Source of the DNA: Fen-1038 sp042408355
GTDB lineage: Bacteria; Chloroflexota; Anaerolineae; Anaerolineales; Villigracilaceae
Length of the DNA: 64,000 nucleotides
Direction of reading: 5' to 3'
Assembly (NCBI GenBank): GCA_042408355.1
Contig: JBHORD010000161.1
Coordinates: 3,612 to 67,611 of the forward strand
In this document: in pieces, positions 1-7,148 of the stretch
How the letters are laid out: every line of letters starts with the position of its first letter
Numbering within the stretch: the first letter of the stretch is position 1
Made by a program: the position numbers and the translations under genes
The notes under the pieces: generated by a model
Database searches by the model: none
Seen by the model: the letters and a program-made list of their open reading frames with translations, nothing else
What the model was told of the DNA's origin: nothing

Positions 1-1
1 C

Positions 2-1534
2 AAAGCGGACTATGAGCGGGTTCTGCACGAAATGCGGCTCAGCAGCGGAGTGCTTTTCCCGCTTCCCATCACATTGACCGCGGATCCTAAAGAACTGCCG
101 ACGGTCGGCGAGGAACTCGTACTGCGAAACGCCAACAACGATGTCATCGCGATCATGACGCTCGAGGAGGTTTATCATTGGGACGCAAAAACGGAGGCGG
201 CGCTGGCTTACGGTTCGACCGACGCCAAACATCCGATGGTTTCCGAGATGGAACGCTGGAACAAAGTTTGCATCAGCGGCCCGATGAAGGTTGTCAATCT
301 TCCGAAATATTATGACTTCGTCGAGTTGCGCCGCACGCCCGCACAGGTTCGTGAAATCCTCGAAGGCATGGGAAATGACAATGTGGTCGCGTTCCAGACG
401 CGCAATCCGCTCCACCGCATTCATGAAGAGCTGACCAAACGCGCCGCCGCGCAGGTGGGCGGCAGCCTCTTGATCCATCCGACCGTGGGCATGACCAAAC
501 CTGGCGATGTGGATCATTACACGCGCGTCCGCATTTACAAAGCGCTGGTCGAAAATTATTACGATAAGAGAAGCACATTGCTCAGTCTTTTGCCGCTGGC
601 GATGCGTATGGCGGGACCGAAAGAGGTCTTGCTTCACGCCATCATCCGCCGCAATCACGGCGCGAATCATTTCATTGTCGGGCGCGACCACGCCGGGCCG
701 GGAAAGGATTCGACCGGCAAGCCGTTCTACGGTCCGTATGAGGCGCAGGAAAACATGCGCAAATACGAGTATGAACTGGGCGTCAAGATGATCCCCTTCG
801 AGGAACTGGTCTATCTTCCCGACGAAGATCGTTATGTGGAAGCGAGAGACGTTCCTCCGGGGGCGAGGACATTGAATATTTCCGGCACGCAGGTGCGCGA
901 TGAATATCTTGCCAAAGGCAAACTTTTGCCGGAATGGTTCACACGCCCGGAAACGGCGGAGATTTTGCGCGAGATGTATCCGCCGCGTCACAAGCAGGGA
1001 TTTTGCATCTGGTTCACCGGCTTGAGCGGCTCCGGAAAATCCGCCACAACGCAGGTATTGACTTCCTTACTGCTCGAACGCGGACGCGAGGTTACGATTC
1101 TCGATGGCGATGTGGTTCGCACGCATCTTTCGAAAGGTCTCGGCTTCAGCAAGGAAGACCGCGATACCAACATCTTGCGCATCGGTTTCGTGGCCGGTGA
1201 AATCGTTCAGGCCAGCGGCGCCGTGATTTGCGCGGCGATTAGTCCGTACCGCGCCGCGCGCGAGGAAGCCCGCAAGATGGTCGGCGAAAATTTTGTGGAG
1301 GTTTACATGGACACGCCGGTCGAAATCTGCGAAGAGCGGGATGTCAAAGGGTTGTATGCCAAAGCGCGCCAGGCCCTGGCGGAAGGCCATCCGATGGGCT
1401 TCACCGGCGTGGACGATCCCTACGAACCCCCGATTGCTCCCGAAATAACGCTCAAAGGGTACGGCGCGTCGCCTGAAGAAAACGCGCGTAAGATCATTGC
1501 CTATCTCGAAGAACAGGGATTTCTGTTGAAATAA
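2..1534 (+). CDS. sat-cysC: Bifunctional sulfate adenylyltransferase / adenylylsulfate kinase (5' end outside window)
   Basis: Makes adenosine 5'-phosphosulfate from sulfate and ATP, then phosphorylates it to PAPS, the cytosolic sulfuryl donor. The frame is open to the left edge; the codons before the ATG at 32 (KADYERVLHE) read as family sequence, so the gene starts outside the window and roughly 60-70 N-terminal residues are missing. Counting from the ATG at 32, the sulfurylase motifs are QTRNPLHRIHEEL near residue 122 and GRDHAGPG near 217. The APS kinase domain starts near 322 with Walker A GLSGSGKS at 330-337 and the DGD motif at 358-360. The fusion order (sulfurylase then kinase) is a known bacterial arrangement. 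A PAPS-type sulfotransferase lies 5 kb downstream in the same orientation, so PAPS supply for glycan sulfation is the likely role; assimilation is the alternative. Confidence 0.93.
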   Translation, partial: KADYERVLHEMRLSSGVLFPLPITLTADPKELPTVGEELVLRNANNDVIAIMTLEEVYHWDAKTEAALAYGSTDAKHPMVSEMERWNKVCISGPMKVVNLPKYYDFVELRRTPAQVREILEGMGNDNVVAFQTRNPLHRIHEELTKRAAAQVGGSLLIHPTVGMTKPGDVDHYTRVRIYKALVENYYDKRSTLLSLLPLAMRMAGPKEVLLHAIIRRNHGANHFIVGRDHAGPGKDSTGKPFYGPYEAQENMRKYEYELGVKMIPFEELVYLPDEDRYVEARDVPPGARTLNISGTQVRDEYLAKGKLLPEWFTRPETAEILREMYPPRHKQGFCIWFTGLSGSGKSATTQVLTSLLLERGREVTILDGDVVRTHLSKGLGFSKEDRDTNILRIGFVAGEIVQASGAVICAAISPYRAAREEARKMVGENFVEVYMDTPVEICEERDVKGLYAKARQALAEGHPMGFTGVDDPYEPPIAPEITLKGYGASPEENARKIIAYLEEQGFLLK

Positions 1535-1587
1535 AATTACGTATCCTGAATTTACGAATTGCCCTATATGGGATTCGTAAAAGTTCC

Positions 1588-3147
1588 ATGACCATTCGAC
1601 TTTCTCCCCGCCTCGTTTCTTTTCTGGCCCTCGGCTTGATCGCCGTTATTGGGACGCTTCTCGTTCTGCAAGCAACCCCGGAGGGCCTCGGGCTTTCGGA
1701 TGACGCCATTGCTTACATCGCCGGGGCGCGCAGTATTCTCGCCGGACACGGATACCGCGAGGCCTGGCTCGTCAGCAACGAGCCGGTGACGCATTTCCCG
1801 CCGGGGTTTCCCGCCGCGCTGGCGTTCATCGGTTTATCGGGTCTCGATCCATGGCGCGGGGCGCGCTTTCTCAACGCTTTATTATTTGGGTTGAACGCGG
1901 TTTTGCTCGGCATCCTCGGCTGGCGGACAACGAAGTCGCTTTCCGCCGGTCTGGTTCTGGCGACGTTGTTTGTGGCAAACGGTTCCCTGCTCCAGGTCCA
2001 CGCGGTGGCCATGAGCGAGCCGCTGTTCATCTTTTTCAGCCTGATGTCATTCTGGATGTTCGATCTGTATTTCGAGCGCGACCATCATTGGCTGTGGCTC
2101 GTCCTGTGTGGATTGTCTGTCGGCGCGGCGTATCTGACGCGTTACGCCGGACTGGCGCTTGTCGCAACGTTCCTCGCGGCTCTGCTCGTCCTGCATCGCG
2201 ACTGGCGCAGTCGTTTGACCGGCATCGGCATCTTCCTCGCCAGCTTCATTCCATTGGCGCTTGGATGGGCGATCCGTAACGAGATCGTTGCGGGCAAAGC
2301 CACGAATCGCATCCTGGTCTGGCACCCCATCACCGCCTCCAATTTCGATACAACGCTTTATAGCATTTCTGTGTTTCTCATGCCGGTTGAACCCTGGCGG
2401 CAGGCTTTGTATAAAACGCCGATCCTGTTCATTGTTTTGTCTGCGATCATCCTGGGCGCGGCGTTGATTTGGCTGCTGGTCAAAACGTGGAAATATTTCA
2501 CGCTGCCTGCCGCGGAGAAAAAATTGAAAAGCCGCAGTGAAGTCATTGTATTCACCAATGCCTTGTATGTCTTTGGTTACATTGCGTCCATCCTCGCTTC
2601 GATGTCGCTCTTCGACGCCTCCACAAAATTCAAGCTTCGCATCCTGTCGCCCATTTTCGTTTCATTGTTGATTCTGCTGGTGATTTTGGGCACGTGGCTA
2701 TGGAAGAAACGCCGCGAGCTTGTTTTCATATTGACCATTTTGATTCTTGGAATGTCCATTTACGGACAGGTCTCCACAGTTTCCGAGTGGTCGAAAGGCG
2801 GCCAGGGATTTGCTTCATTTGCCTGGTATCGCTCAAAAGCCATAGACTTCCTGCGCGGACTTCCGCCCGGCGTTCAAATTTACACCAATCAAACCGGCGC
2901 AGTTTATTTCTACACCGGGCGCGGCACGTATTCGCTCCCGAATCATTTCGACCCGGTCACAGCCGAAGCGCGCCCCGGATTTGAAAACGGCGTCCAGCGC
3001 ATGCAGGCGGAAATCAAGGCGGGCCGCGCCGTGCTGGCATTGTTCAACGATGGCGATACGCCTCCGCAAGATGCCAGCGCGATGAAGGCCGGCTTGTATC
3101 TGGCATTTAAAGGTTCGGGCGCGGAGATCTATTCCGCCGCGCCATAG
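1588..3147 (+). CDS. Multi-pass membrane glycosyltransferase, GT-C / PMT-ArnT-like
   Basis: A 519-residue integral membrane protein with about ten hydrophobic segments. It has the GT-C layout: an N-terminal TM helix followed by an extracytoplasmic loop carrying an acidic pair (GLSDDAIAYI, near residue 36), a conserved SEPLFIFF segment near 145, and LTRYAGL near 185 at a helix border. The C-terminal 130 residues are soluble-like and should lie outside the membrane. Such proteins transfer sugars from polyprenyl-phosphate donors to protein or lipid acceptors. The gene lies between sat-cysC and nonulosonate genes, consistent with surface-glycan assembly. The acceptor cannot be read from sequence. 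It ends 7 nt before the SDR start. Confidence 0.7.
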   Translation: MTIRLSPRLVSFLALGLIAVIGTLLVLQATPEGLGLSDDAIAYIAGARSILAGHGYREAWLVSNEPVTHFPPGFPAALAFIGLSGLDPWRGARFLNALLFGLNAVLLGILGWRTTKSLSAGLVLATLFVANGSLLQVHAVAMSEPLFIFFSLMSFWMFDLYFERDHHWLWLVLCGLSVGAAYLTRYAGLALVATFLAALLVLHRDWRSRLTGIGIFLASFIPLALGWAIRNEIVAGKATNRILVWHPITASNFDTTLYSISVFLMPVEPWRQALYKTPILFIVLSAIILGAALIWLLVKTWKYFTLPAAEKKLKSRSEVIVFTNALYVFGYIASILASMSLFDASTKFKLRILSPIFVSLLILLVILGTWLWKKRRELVFILTILILGMSIYGQVSTVSEWSKGGQGFASFAWYRSKAIDFLRGLPPGVQIYTNQTGAVYFYTGRGTYSLPNHFDPVTAEARPGFENGVQRMQAEIKAGRAVLALFNDGDTPPQDASAMKAGLYLAFKGSGAEIYSAAP

Positions 3148-3154
3148 GAGGCGC

Positions 3155-3979
3155 ATGACGATTCAGGAAAAATTCGATTTGACCGGACGCGCCGCGGTTG
3201 TCACAGGCGGGGCAGGTTTGCTCGGTTCGGAATTTTGCAAAACGCTGGCGGAAGCCGGCGCCTCGGTTGCCGTTGTGGATTTGAATTTCGACGCCGCGCA
3301 AAAAATTGCGGACGCCCTGTGCCGCGAGGGATACCGCGCAAAAGGCTTTGAGACGGACATCACTGATCCTGATTCCGTTAAACAAACGGTTGCTTCGGTT
3401 CTCTCCGACTGGGGGCGGCTCGACGTTCTCGTGAATTCCGCCGCCCTCGATCCGAAGTTCGATCCCGACGCCGCCTTGAAAGGCATCGCCCCCGGCAGTT
3501 TCGAGGATTATCCACTCGCCGATTGGAACGCGGCGTTGAGCGTGAATCTGACCGGCATGTTTTTGGTCACGCAAGCCTGTGTCAAACCAATGATTGAAAG
3601 TGGAAAAGGCAGCATCATCAACATTTGTTCGACGTATGGATTGAACGGTCCCGATCAACGCATTTACATCAAAGATGGCCAACGCGTGGCGTTCAAACCG
3701 GTATATTACAGTGTGACGAAAGCCGGCGTGCTGGGCTTTACCAAATATCTTGCCGCCTATTATGCAGGCACCGAAATCCGCGTCAATGCGCTCACGCCGG
3801 GCGGCGTGTTCAACAATCATGAAGAGTATTTCGTCAAAAATTATTCCGCCAAAACCATCCTCGGACGCATGGCGCGCAAAGACGAAATGAACGGCGCGTT
3901 GTTATTCCTTGCCTCCGACGCCTCCTCGTATATGACCGGCAACAATGTCGTCGTGGATGGCGGATGGACGGCGTGGTGA
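3155..3979 (+). CDS. SDR-family oxidoreductase of the nonulosonate locus
   Basis: Classical short-chain dehydrogenase/reductase of 274 residues. The N-terminal nucleotide motif TGGAGLLG is at 17-24, NSAA (NNAG equivalent) near 94, catalytic Ser in ICST near 159, and Y185/K189 in the YxxxK motif. The C-terminal MTGNNVVVDGGWTAW is the usual SDR ending. An Asp after the second beta strand (VVDLN) suggests NAD rather than NADP. It sits 7 nt before the CMP-sugar synthetase gene. PtmA-like SDRs occupy this position in legionaminic-acid-type loci, so a sugar oxidoreductase role is plausible but not shown. Confidence 0.82.
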   Translation: MTIQEKFDLTGRAAVVTGGAGLLGSEFCKTLAEAGASVAVVDLNFDAAQKIADALCREGYRAKGFETDITDPDSVKQTVASVLSDWGRLDVLVNSAALDPKFDPDAALKGIAPGSFEDYPLADWNAALSVNLTGMFLVTQACVKPMIESGKGSIINICSTYGLNGPDQRIYIKDGQRVAFKPVYYSVTKAGVLGFTKYLAAYYAGTEIRVNALTPGGVFNNHEEYFVKNYSAKTILGRMARKDEMNGALLFLASDASSYMTGNNVVVDGGWTAW

Positions 3980-3986
3980 AAACGAA

Positions 3987-5216
3987 ATGACTGAAATTCT
4001 GGCGATCATTCCGGCGCGCGGCGGCTCCAAAGGAATCCCGCGCAAAAATATTCGCAACTTCGCCGGTTATCCCCTGGTGGCGTGGAGCATCGCGGCCGGA
4101 AAACAATCGAAGAGGGTGACGCGCCTCATCGTCTCCACCGACGATGAGGAGATCGCCGCCGTTGCGAATCAATTCGGCGCGGAAACGCCGTTTCTGCGTC
4201 CCGCTGAACTGGCGCAGGATAAAACGACCGATTGGCCCGTCTTTGCGCACGCCTTGAAATGGCTGGAAGAAAAAGAAAACTATAGACCCGATGGGGTCGT
4301 TCAATTGAGACCCACTTCGCCGATTCGTCCGCGTGATTGCGTGGACAGGGCCATCGAGATTCTGCTGAGTCACGAAGATGCAGATTGCGTACGCGGCGTT
4401 GTCCCGGCGGGGCAGAACCCGCACAAGATGTGGCGGATCAGTTACGAAAACGAGCCGATGGTTCCGCTTTTGCAGGTGGAGGGGATCAAGGAACCCTACA
4501 ATGCGCCGCGCCAGATCCTCCCGCCGATTTATTGGCAGACCGGCCACATTGACGCGATCCGCACGGCCACCATTTTGCAGAAAGGTTCGATGACGGGCGA
4601 CAGGATTTATCCGCTGATCATGGATCCGCGCTACACCGTTGATATTGATAATCTTTCGGATTGGGCAAAGTACGAAGCTGTGGTTTATTCAGGCGCGTTG
4701 GATATCGTCTCGCCGGGCCGGAAACATCGTCCGATGCCGGAAAAAATAAAAATGGTGATCACTGACTTCGACGGCGTCATCACCGACGGGCGCGTCTGGA
4801 CGGATGAAAACGGCAGGGAAACGGTAGCCGCCTCGCGGTCCGATTCGATGCGGATTCGCCAATTGCGCGAACGCGGCATCGAGGTCATGATCCTTTCGTC
4901 GGAAGTGAATCCGGTGGTCAAAGCGCGGGCGGAGAAAATGGGCGTCGAAGCGATTCATGGTCTGGGTTTGCATGAAAAAGGCGAAGCGTTGAAAAAGTTT
5001 TTGGCGGGGAGGAATCTTGATCCCGCTCAAATTGTTTACGTTGGCAATGATTTCAATGATCTGCCCTGCTTTGAAATTGCCGGCTGGGCGGTGGCGGTGG
5101 CGGACGCGTATCCCGAGGTCATCCGCGCCGCGGATTATGTGTTGTCGCGTCCCGGCGGCTACGGCGCGCTCAGGGAATTATGCGATTTGGTTTTGAAGAA
5201 CATCGAAACTCGATGA
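3987..5216 (+). CDS. neuA: CMP-nonulosonate (N-acylneuraminate) cytidylyltransferase fused to a KdsC-like HAD phosphatase
   Basis: Residues 1-230 are a NeuA-type cytidylyltransferase with the nucleotide-binding IIPARGGSKGIPRKNI at 7-22 and LRPTSPIRP near 108; it activates a sialic-acid-like sugar with CTP. Residues 254-405 are a HAD phosphatase with catalytic D260xD262 in DFDGVITDG and motif IV GNDFNDLP at 353-360, resembling KdsC/NeuA C-terminal domains that remove the 9-phosphate. I chose the ATG at 3987 rather than an in-frame ATG at 3945, because the latter would overlap the SDR gene and adds 14 non-homologous residues. The two-domain layout implies dephosphorylation and CMP activation on one chain. 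Confidence 0.88.
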   Translation: MTEILAIIPARGGSKGIPRKNIRNFAGYPLVAWSIAAGKQSKRVTRLIVSTDDEEIAAVANQFGAETPFLRPAELAQDKTTDWPVFAHALKWLEEKENYRPDGVVQLRPTSPIRPRDCVDRAIEILLSHEDADCVRGVVPAGQNPHKMWRISYENEPMVPLLQVEGIKEPYNAPRQILPPIYWQTGHIDAIRTATILQKGSMTGDRIYPLIMDPRYTVDIDNLSDWAKYEAVVYSGALDIVSPGRKHRPMPEKIKMVITDFDGVITDGRVWTDENGRETVAASRSDSMRIRQLRERGIEVMILSSEVNPVVKARAEKMGVEAIHGLGLHEKGEALKKFLAGRNLDPAQIVYVGNDFNDLPCFEIAGWAVAVADAYPEVIRAADYVLSRPGGYGALRELCDLVLKNIETR

Positions 5217-5254
5217 GGCGATAATCGAGCAATCGAATCACGAACGGAGATGAT

Positions 5255-6136
5255 ATGGCACGCGAAATCAAAATTGGAAATCGAATGGTGGGCGAAGGAC
5301 ACCCCACCTATGTGATTGCGGAAATCGGAATCAATCATAACGGCGATCTTGAAATTGCCAAACAGATGATTGACGCGGCGGTTCGCGCCGGCGTGGACGC
5401 GGTCAAATTCCAGAAGCGCACTCCGGAAGTCTGCACGCCGCCCGAACAGCAAAAGCAAATGCGCGAGACGCCGTGGGGCTACATCACGTATCTCGAATAT
5501 CGCCGCAAAGTCGAATTCACCGCCGAGCAGTATCACGAGATTGATTTGTTTTGCAAAGAGAGGAATATCCCGTGGATGGTTTCGGTGTGGGATGAGCCAT
5601 CGGTGGATTTCATGGAAGCGTTCGATACGCCCGCCTACAAAATTCCGTCCGCTTCGCTTACCGATCATAAATTGTTGAGGCGCGCACGAGAGACGGGTAA
5701 GCCGCTGATTATTTCCACCGGCATGTCCACGATGCGGCAAATTCACAAAGCGGTGGATGTGGTCGGCGAGGAAAATCTCGTTATCATGCACTGCACCAGC
5801 ACGTATCCGTGCGAACCGGAGGAACTCAATCTCAAGATGGTCGAGACGCTTCGCAGGGAGTTTCCCAATAATCCAATCGGTTATTCGGGCCATGAAGTTG
5901 GACTCGTGCCGTCTGCCATCGCGGTGGCGCTGGGCGCCTGCATGGTCGAGCGCCATCTGACGCTCGACCGCGCCATGTGGGGAAGCGATCAGGCCGCGTC
6001 GGTGGAGCCGGGCGGATTTGAAAGACTGGTCAAATACATTCGTGTGGCTGAGGCTTCGATTGGCGACGGCGTGAAAAAGGTGTATGACAGCGAAATGACT
6101 TCGATGAAACGATTGCGCCGCGTGAATGATGAATGA
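5255..6136 (+). CDS. neuB: NeuB-like nonulosonic acid synthase lacking the SAF domain
   Basis: Condenses phosphoenolpyruvate with an N-acyl hexosamine (or its 6-phosphate) to give a nine-carbon nonulosonic acid. The TIM-barrel motifs are intact: IAEIGINHNGD at 21-31, VKFQKR near 50, MHCTSTYPC near 187, and GYSGHE near 210. The protein stops at 293 residues with KRLRRVNDE, whereas NeuB/LegI/PseI proteins are usually about 335-350 residues with a C-terminal SAF (antifreeze-like) domain that closes the partner active site. No SAF-like reading frame follows. A good Shine-Dalgarno (CGGAG) precedes ATG 5255. Confidence 0.86.
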   Translation: MAREIKIGNRMVGEGHPTYVIAEIGINHNGDLEIAKQMIDAAVRAGVDAVKFQKRTPEVCTPPEQQKQMRETPWGYITYLEYRRKVEFTAEQYHEIDLFCKERNIPWMVSVWDEPSVDFMEAFDTPAYKIPSASLTDHKLLRRARETGKPLIISTGMSTMRQIHKAVDVVGEENLVIMHCTSTYPCEPEELNLKMVETLRREFPNNPIGYSGHEVGLVPSAIAVALGACMVERHLTLDRAMWGSDQAASVEPGGFERLVKYIRVAEASIGDGVKKVYDSEMTSMKRLRRVNDE

Positions 6137-6148
6137 TGTTCAGCCTAA

Positions 6149-6201
6149 CGAGTCTTACAAGTCTGAATAATCTTGATGTCTGACTTGTGAGACTTAATGA
6201 C
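6149..6201. repeat. Period-9 short tandem repeats, both orientations
   Basis: The left part carries GTCT/ATCT cores spaced 9 nt apart (6152, 6161, 6170). The right part carries the inverse core as GACTTGTGA followed by GACTTAATG. The stretch lies directly left of the 83-bp hairpin element. The inverted arms (AGTCTTACAAGTC versus GACTTGTGAGACT) could also form a weak hairpin. Confidence 0.55.
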
Positions 6202-6202
6202 T

Positions 6203-6285
6203 CGCCTTACGCAGTAGCGCGAGATTCAGTTCGCCCTTTCAGGCGGTATGAATGCCGCGCTACAGGGAAAACTGCGTAACATCAG
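6203..6285 (+). mobile_element. 83-bp hairpin MITE-like element, copy A
   Basis: Flanked by identical 9-bp direct repeats TTAATGACT (6194-6202 and 6286-6294). It folds on itself: TTACGCAG (6207-6214) pairs with CTGCGTAA (6272-6279), TAGCGCG with CGCGCTA, ATTCA with TGAAT, and CGCC with GGCG around a CTTTCA loop; the only large bulge is CAGGGAAAA on the right arm. Copies B and C are at about 49.9 and 63.0 kb. No reading frame. Confidence 0.78.
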
Positions 6286-6290
6286 TTAAT

Positions 6291-6317
6291 GACTTGTGAG
6301 ACTTGATGAACTTACGA
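6291..6317. repeat. Period-9 tandem repeat overlapping the sulfotransferase start
   Basis: Three 9-nt units, GACTTGTGA, GACTTGATG and AACTTACGA. The ATG used by the sulfotransferase (6306) lies inside the second unit and the first codons inside the third. No Shine-Dalgarno is visible in it. Confidence 0.5.
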
Positions 6318-7148
6318 AGGACAATTCGTCCATACGCTAAAACCGCGCAAGCGATTCTTCGCTGGAAGCGTTTCTCGTTCAACGACGCGCCGCCCGTCTT
6401 CGGGAATTCCAAACCGAAAAGCGGCTCGCATTTGCTTTTGCAAATTCTCAACGGTTTCACGCGCATCATGCCGTATCGTTACGTGGAGGCGGACCCGATT
6501 CGGACGATCACGAAAGGCGGAAGACGAAAAGCGCAAAACGAAATATTGGACGAGTTGCGAAACATCCCGCGCGGCGTGATCGGCTGGGGATATCTGGAAG
6601 CGACAAGGGAAAACGTTTCTTTCTTGACCGGCGGCGGGCGCGTGAACTATTTCATTTACCGCGACCCGCGCGATCTGCTCGTTTCGCAGGTGTTCTTTGC
6701 GACCGACATGCACGAAGAACACGGAATGCATGAATACTACAAATCTCTTCCTGATTTTGGCGCGCGGCTCAAAGCGGCCATCACCGGCATTGATCGGGAC
6801 GGTTTGCGGATGGTCAGCGTGAAGCAAAGATATGAAGGCGTGTTTCAATGGCTGGAGCAAAAGGACGTGATGTGTATTCGCTTCGAAGATTTGATCAATA
6901 ATCGCGATTTCACATTGAACGCCATGCTGGATGAAGTGGAAAAGACCGGCTACAAAATTTCGACGCCGCGCGGGAAAGCGATAGCCGTTCTGGTTGAAGC
7001 GATCCAGCCGGCGAAGAGCCGCACCTTCCGTTCGGGGAAAACCGGCGGGTGGCGCGAATATTTTTCCGAGGAACACAAGAGATTATTCAAAGATGTGGCC
7101 GGCGATTTGCTGGTGAGACTTGGATACGAAAAGAATAATGACTGGTAA
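6306..7148 (+). CDS. PAPS-dependent sulfotransferase
   Basis: A 280-residue sulfotransferase-fold protein. The 5'-phosphosulfate-binding loop appears as PKSGSH at 37-42, the 3'-phosphate-binding motif as YRDPRDLLVS near 118-127, and the C-terminal FRSGKTGGWREYFSEE near 240 corresponds to the RKGxxGDWK motif of cytosolic sulfotransferases. It should move sulfate from PAPS to a hydroxyl or amino group; the glycan context favours a carbohydrate acceptor. The ATG at 6306 is chosen over a TTG one codon upstream. PAPS can be supplied by the sat-cysC gene at the left edge of the window. Confidence 0.86.
   Translation: MNLRRTIRPYAKTAQAILRWKRFSFNDAPPVFGNSKPKSGSHLLLQILNGFTRIMPYRYVEADPIRTITKGGRRKAQNEILDELRNIPRGVIGWGYLEATRENVSFLTGGGRVNYFIYRDPRDLLVSQVFFATDMHEEHGMHEYYKSLPDFGARLKAAITGIDRDGLRMVSVKQRYEGVFQWLEQKDVMCIRFEDLINNRDFTLNAMLDEVEKTGYKISTPRGKAIAVLVEAIQPAKSRTFRSGKTGGWREYFSEEHKRLFKDVAGDLLVRLGYEKNNDW

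Noticed and set aside
1535..1587. A further period-7 repeat after sat-cysC
   Set aside because: Some 7-nt spacing of ATTNCG-like words is visible but the phase slips, so it is too degenerate to claim.
3945..3986. N-terminal extension of the NeuA-HAD protein
   Set aside because: The extra 14 residues are the out-of-frame end of the SDR gene; family homology begins at the Met at 3987.
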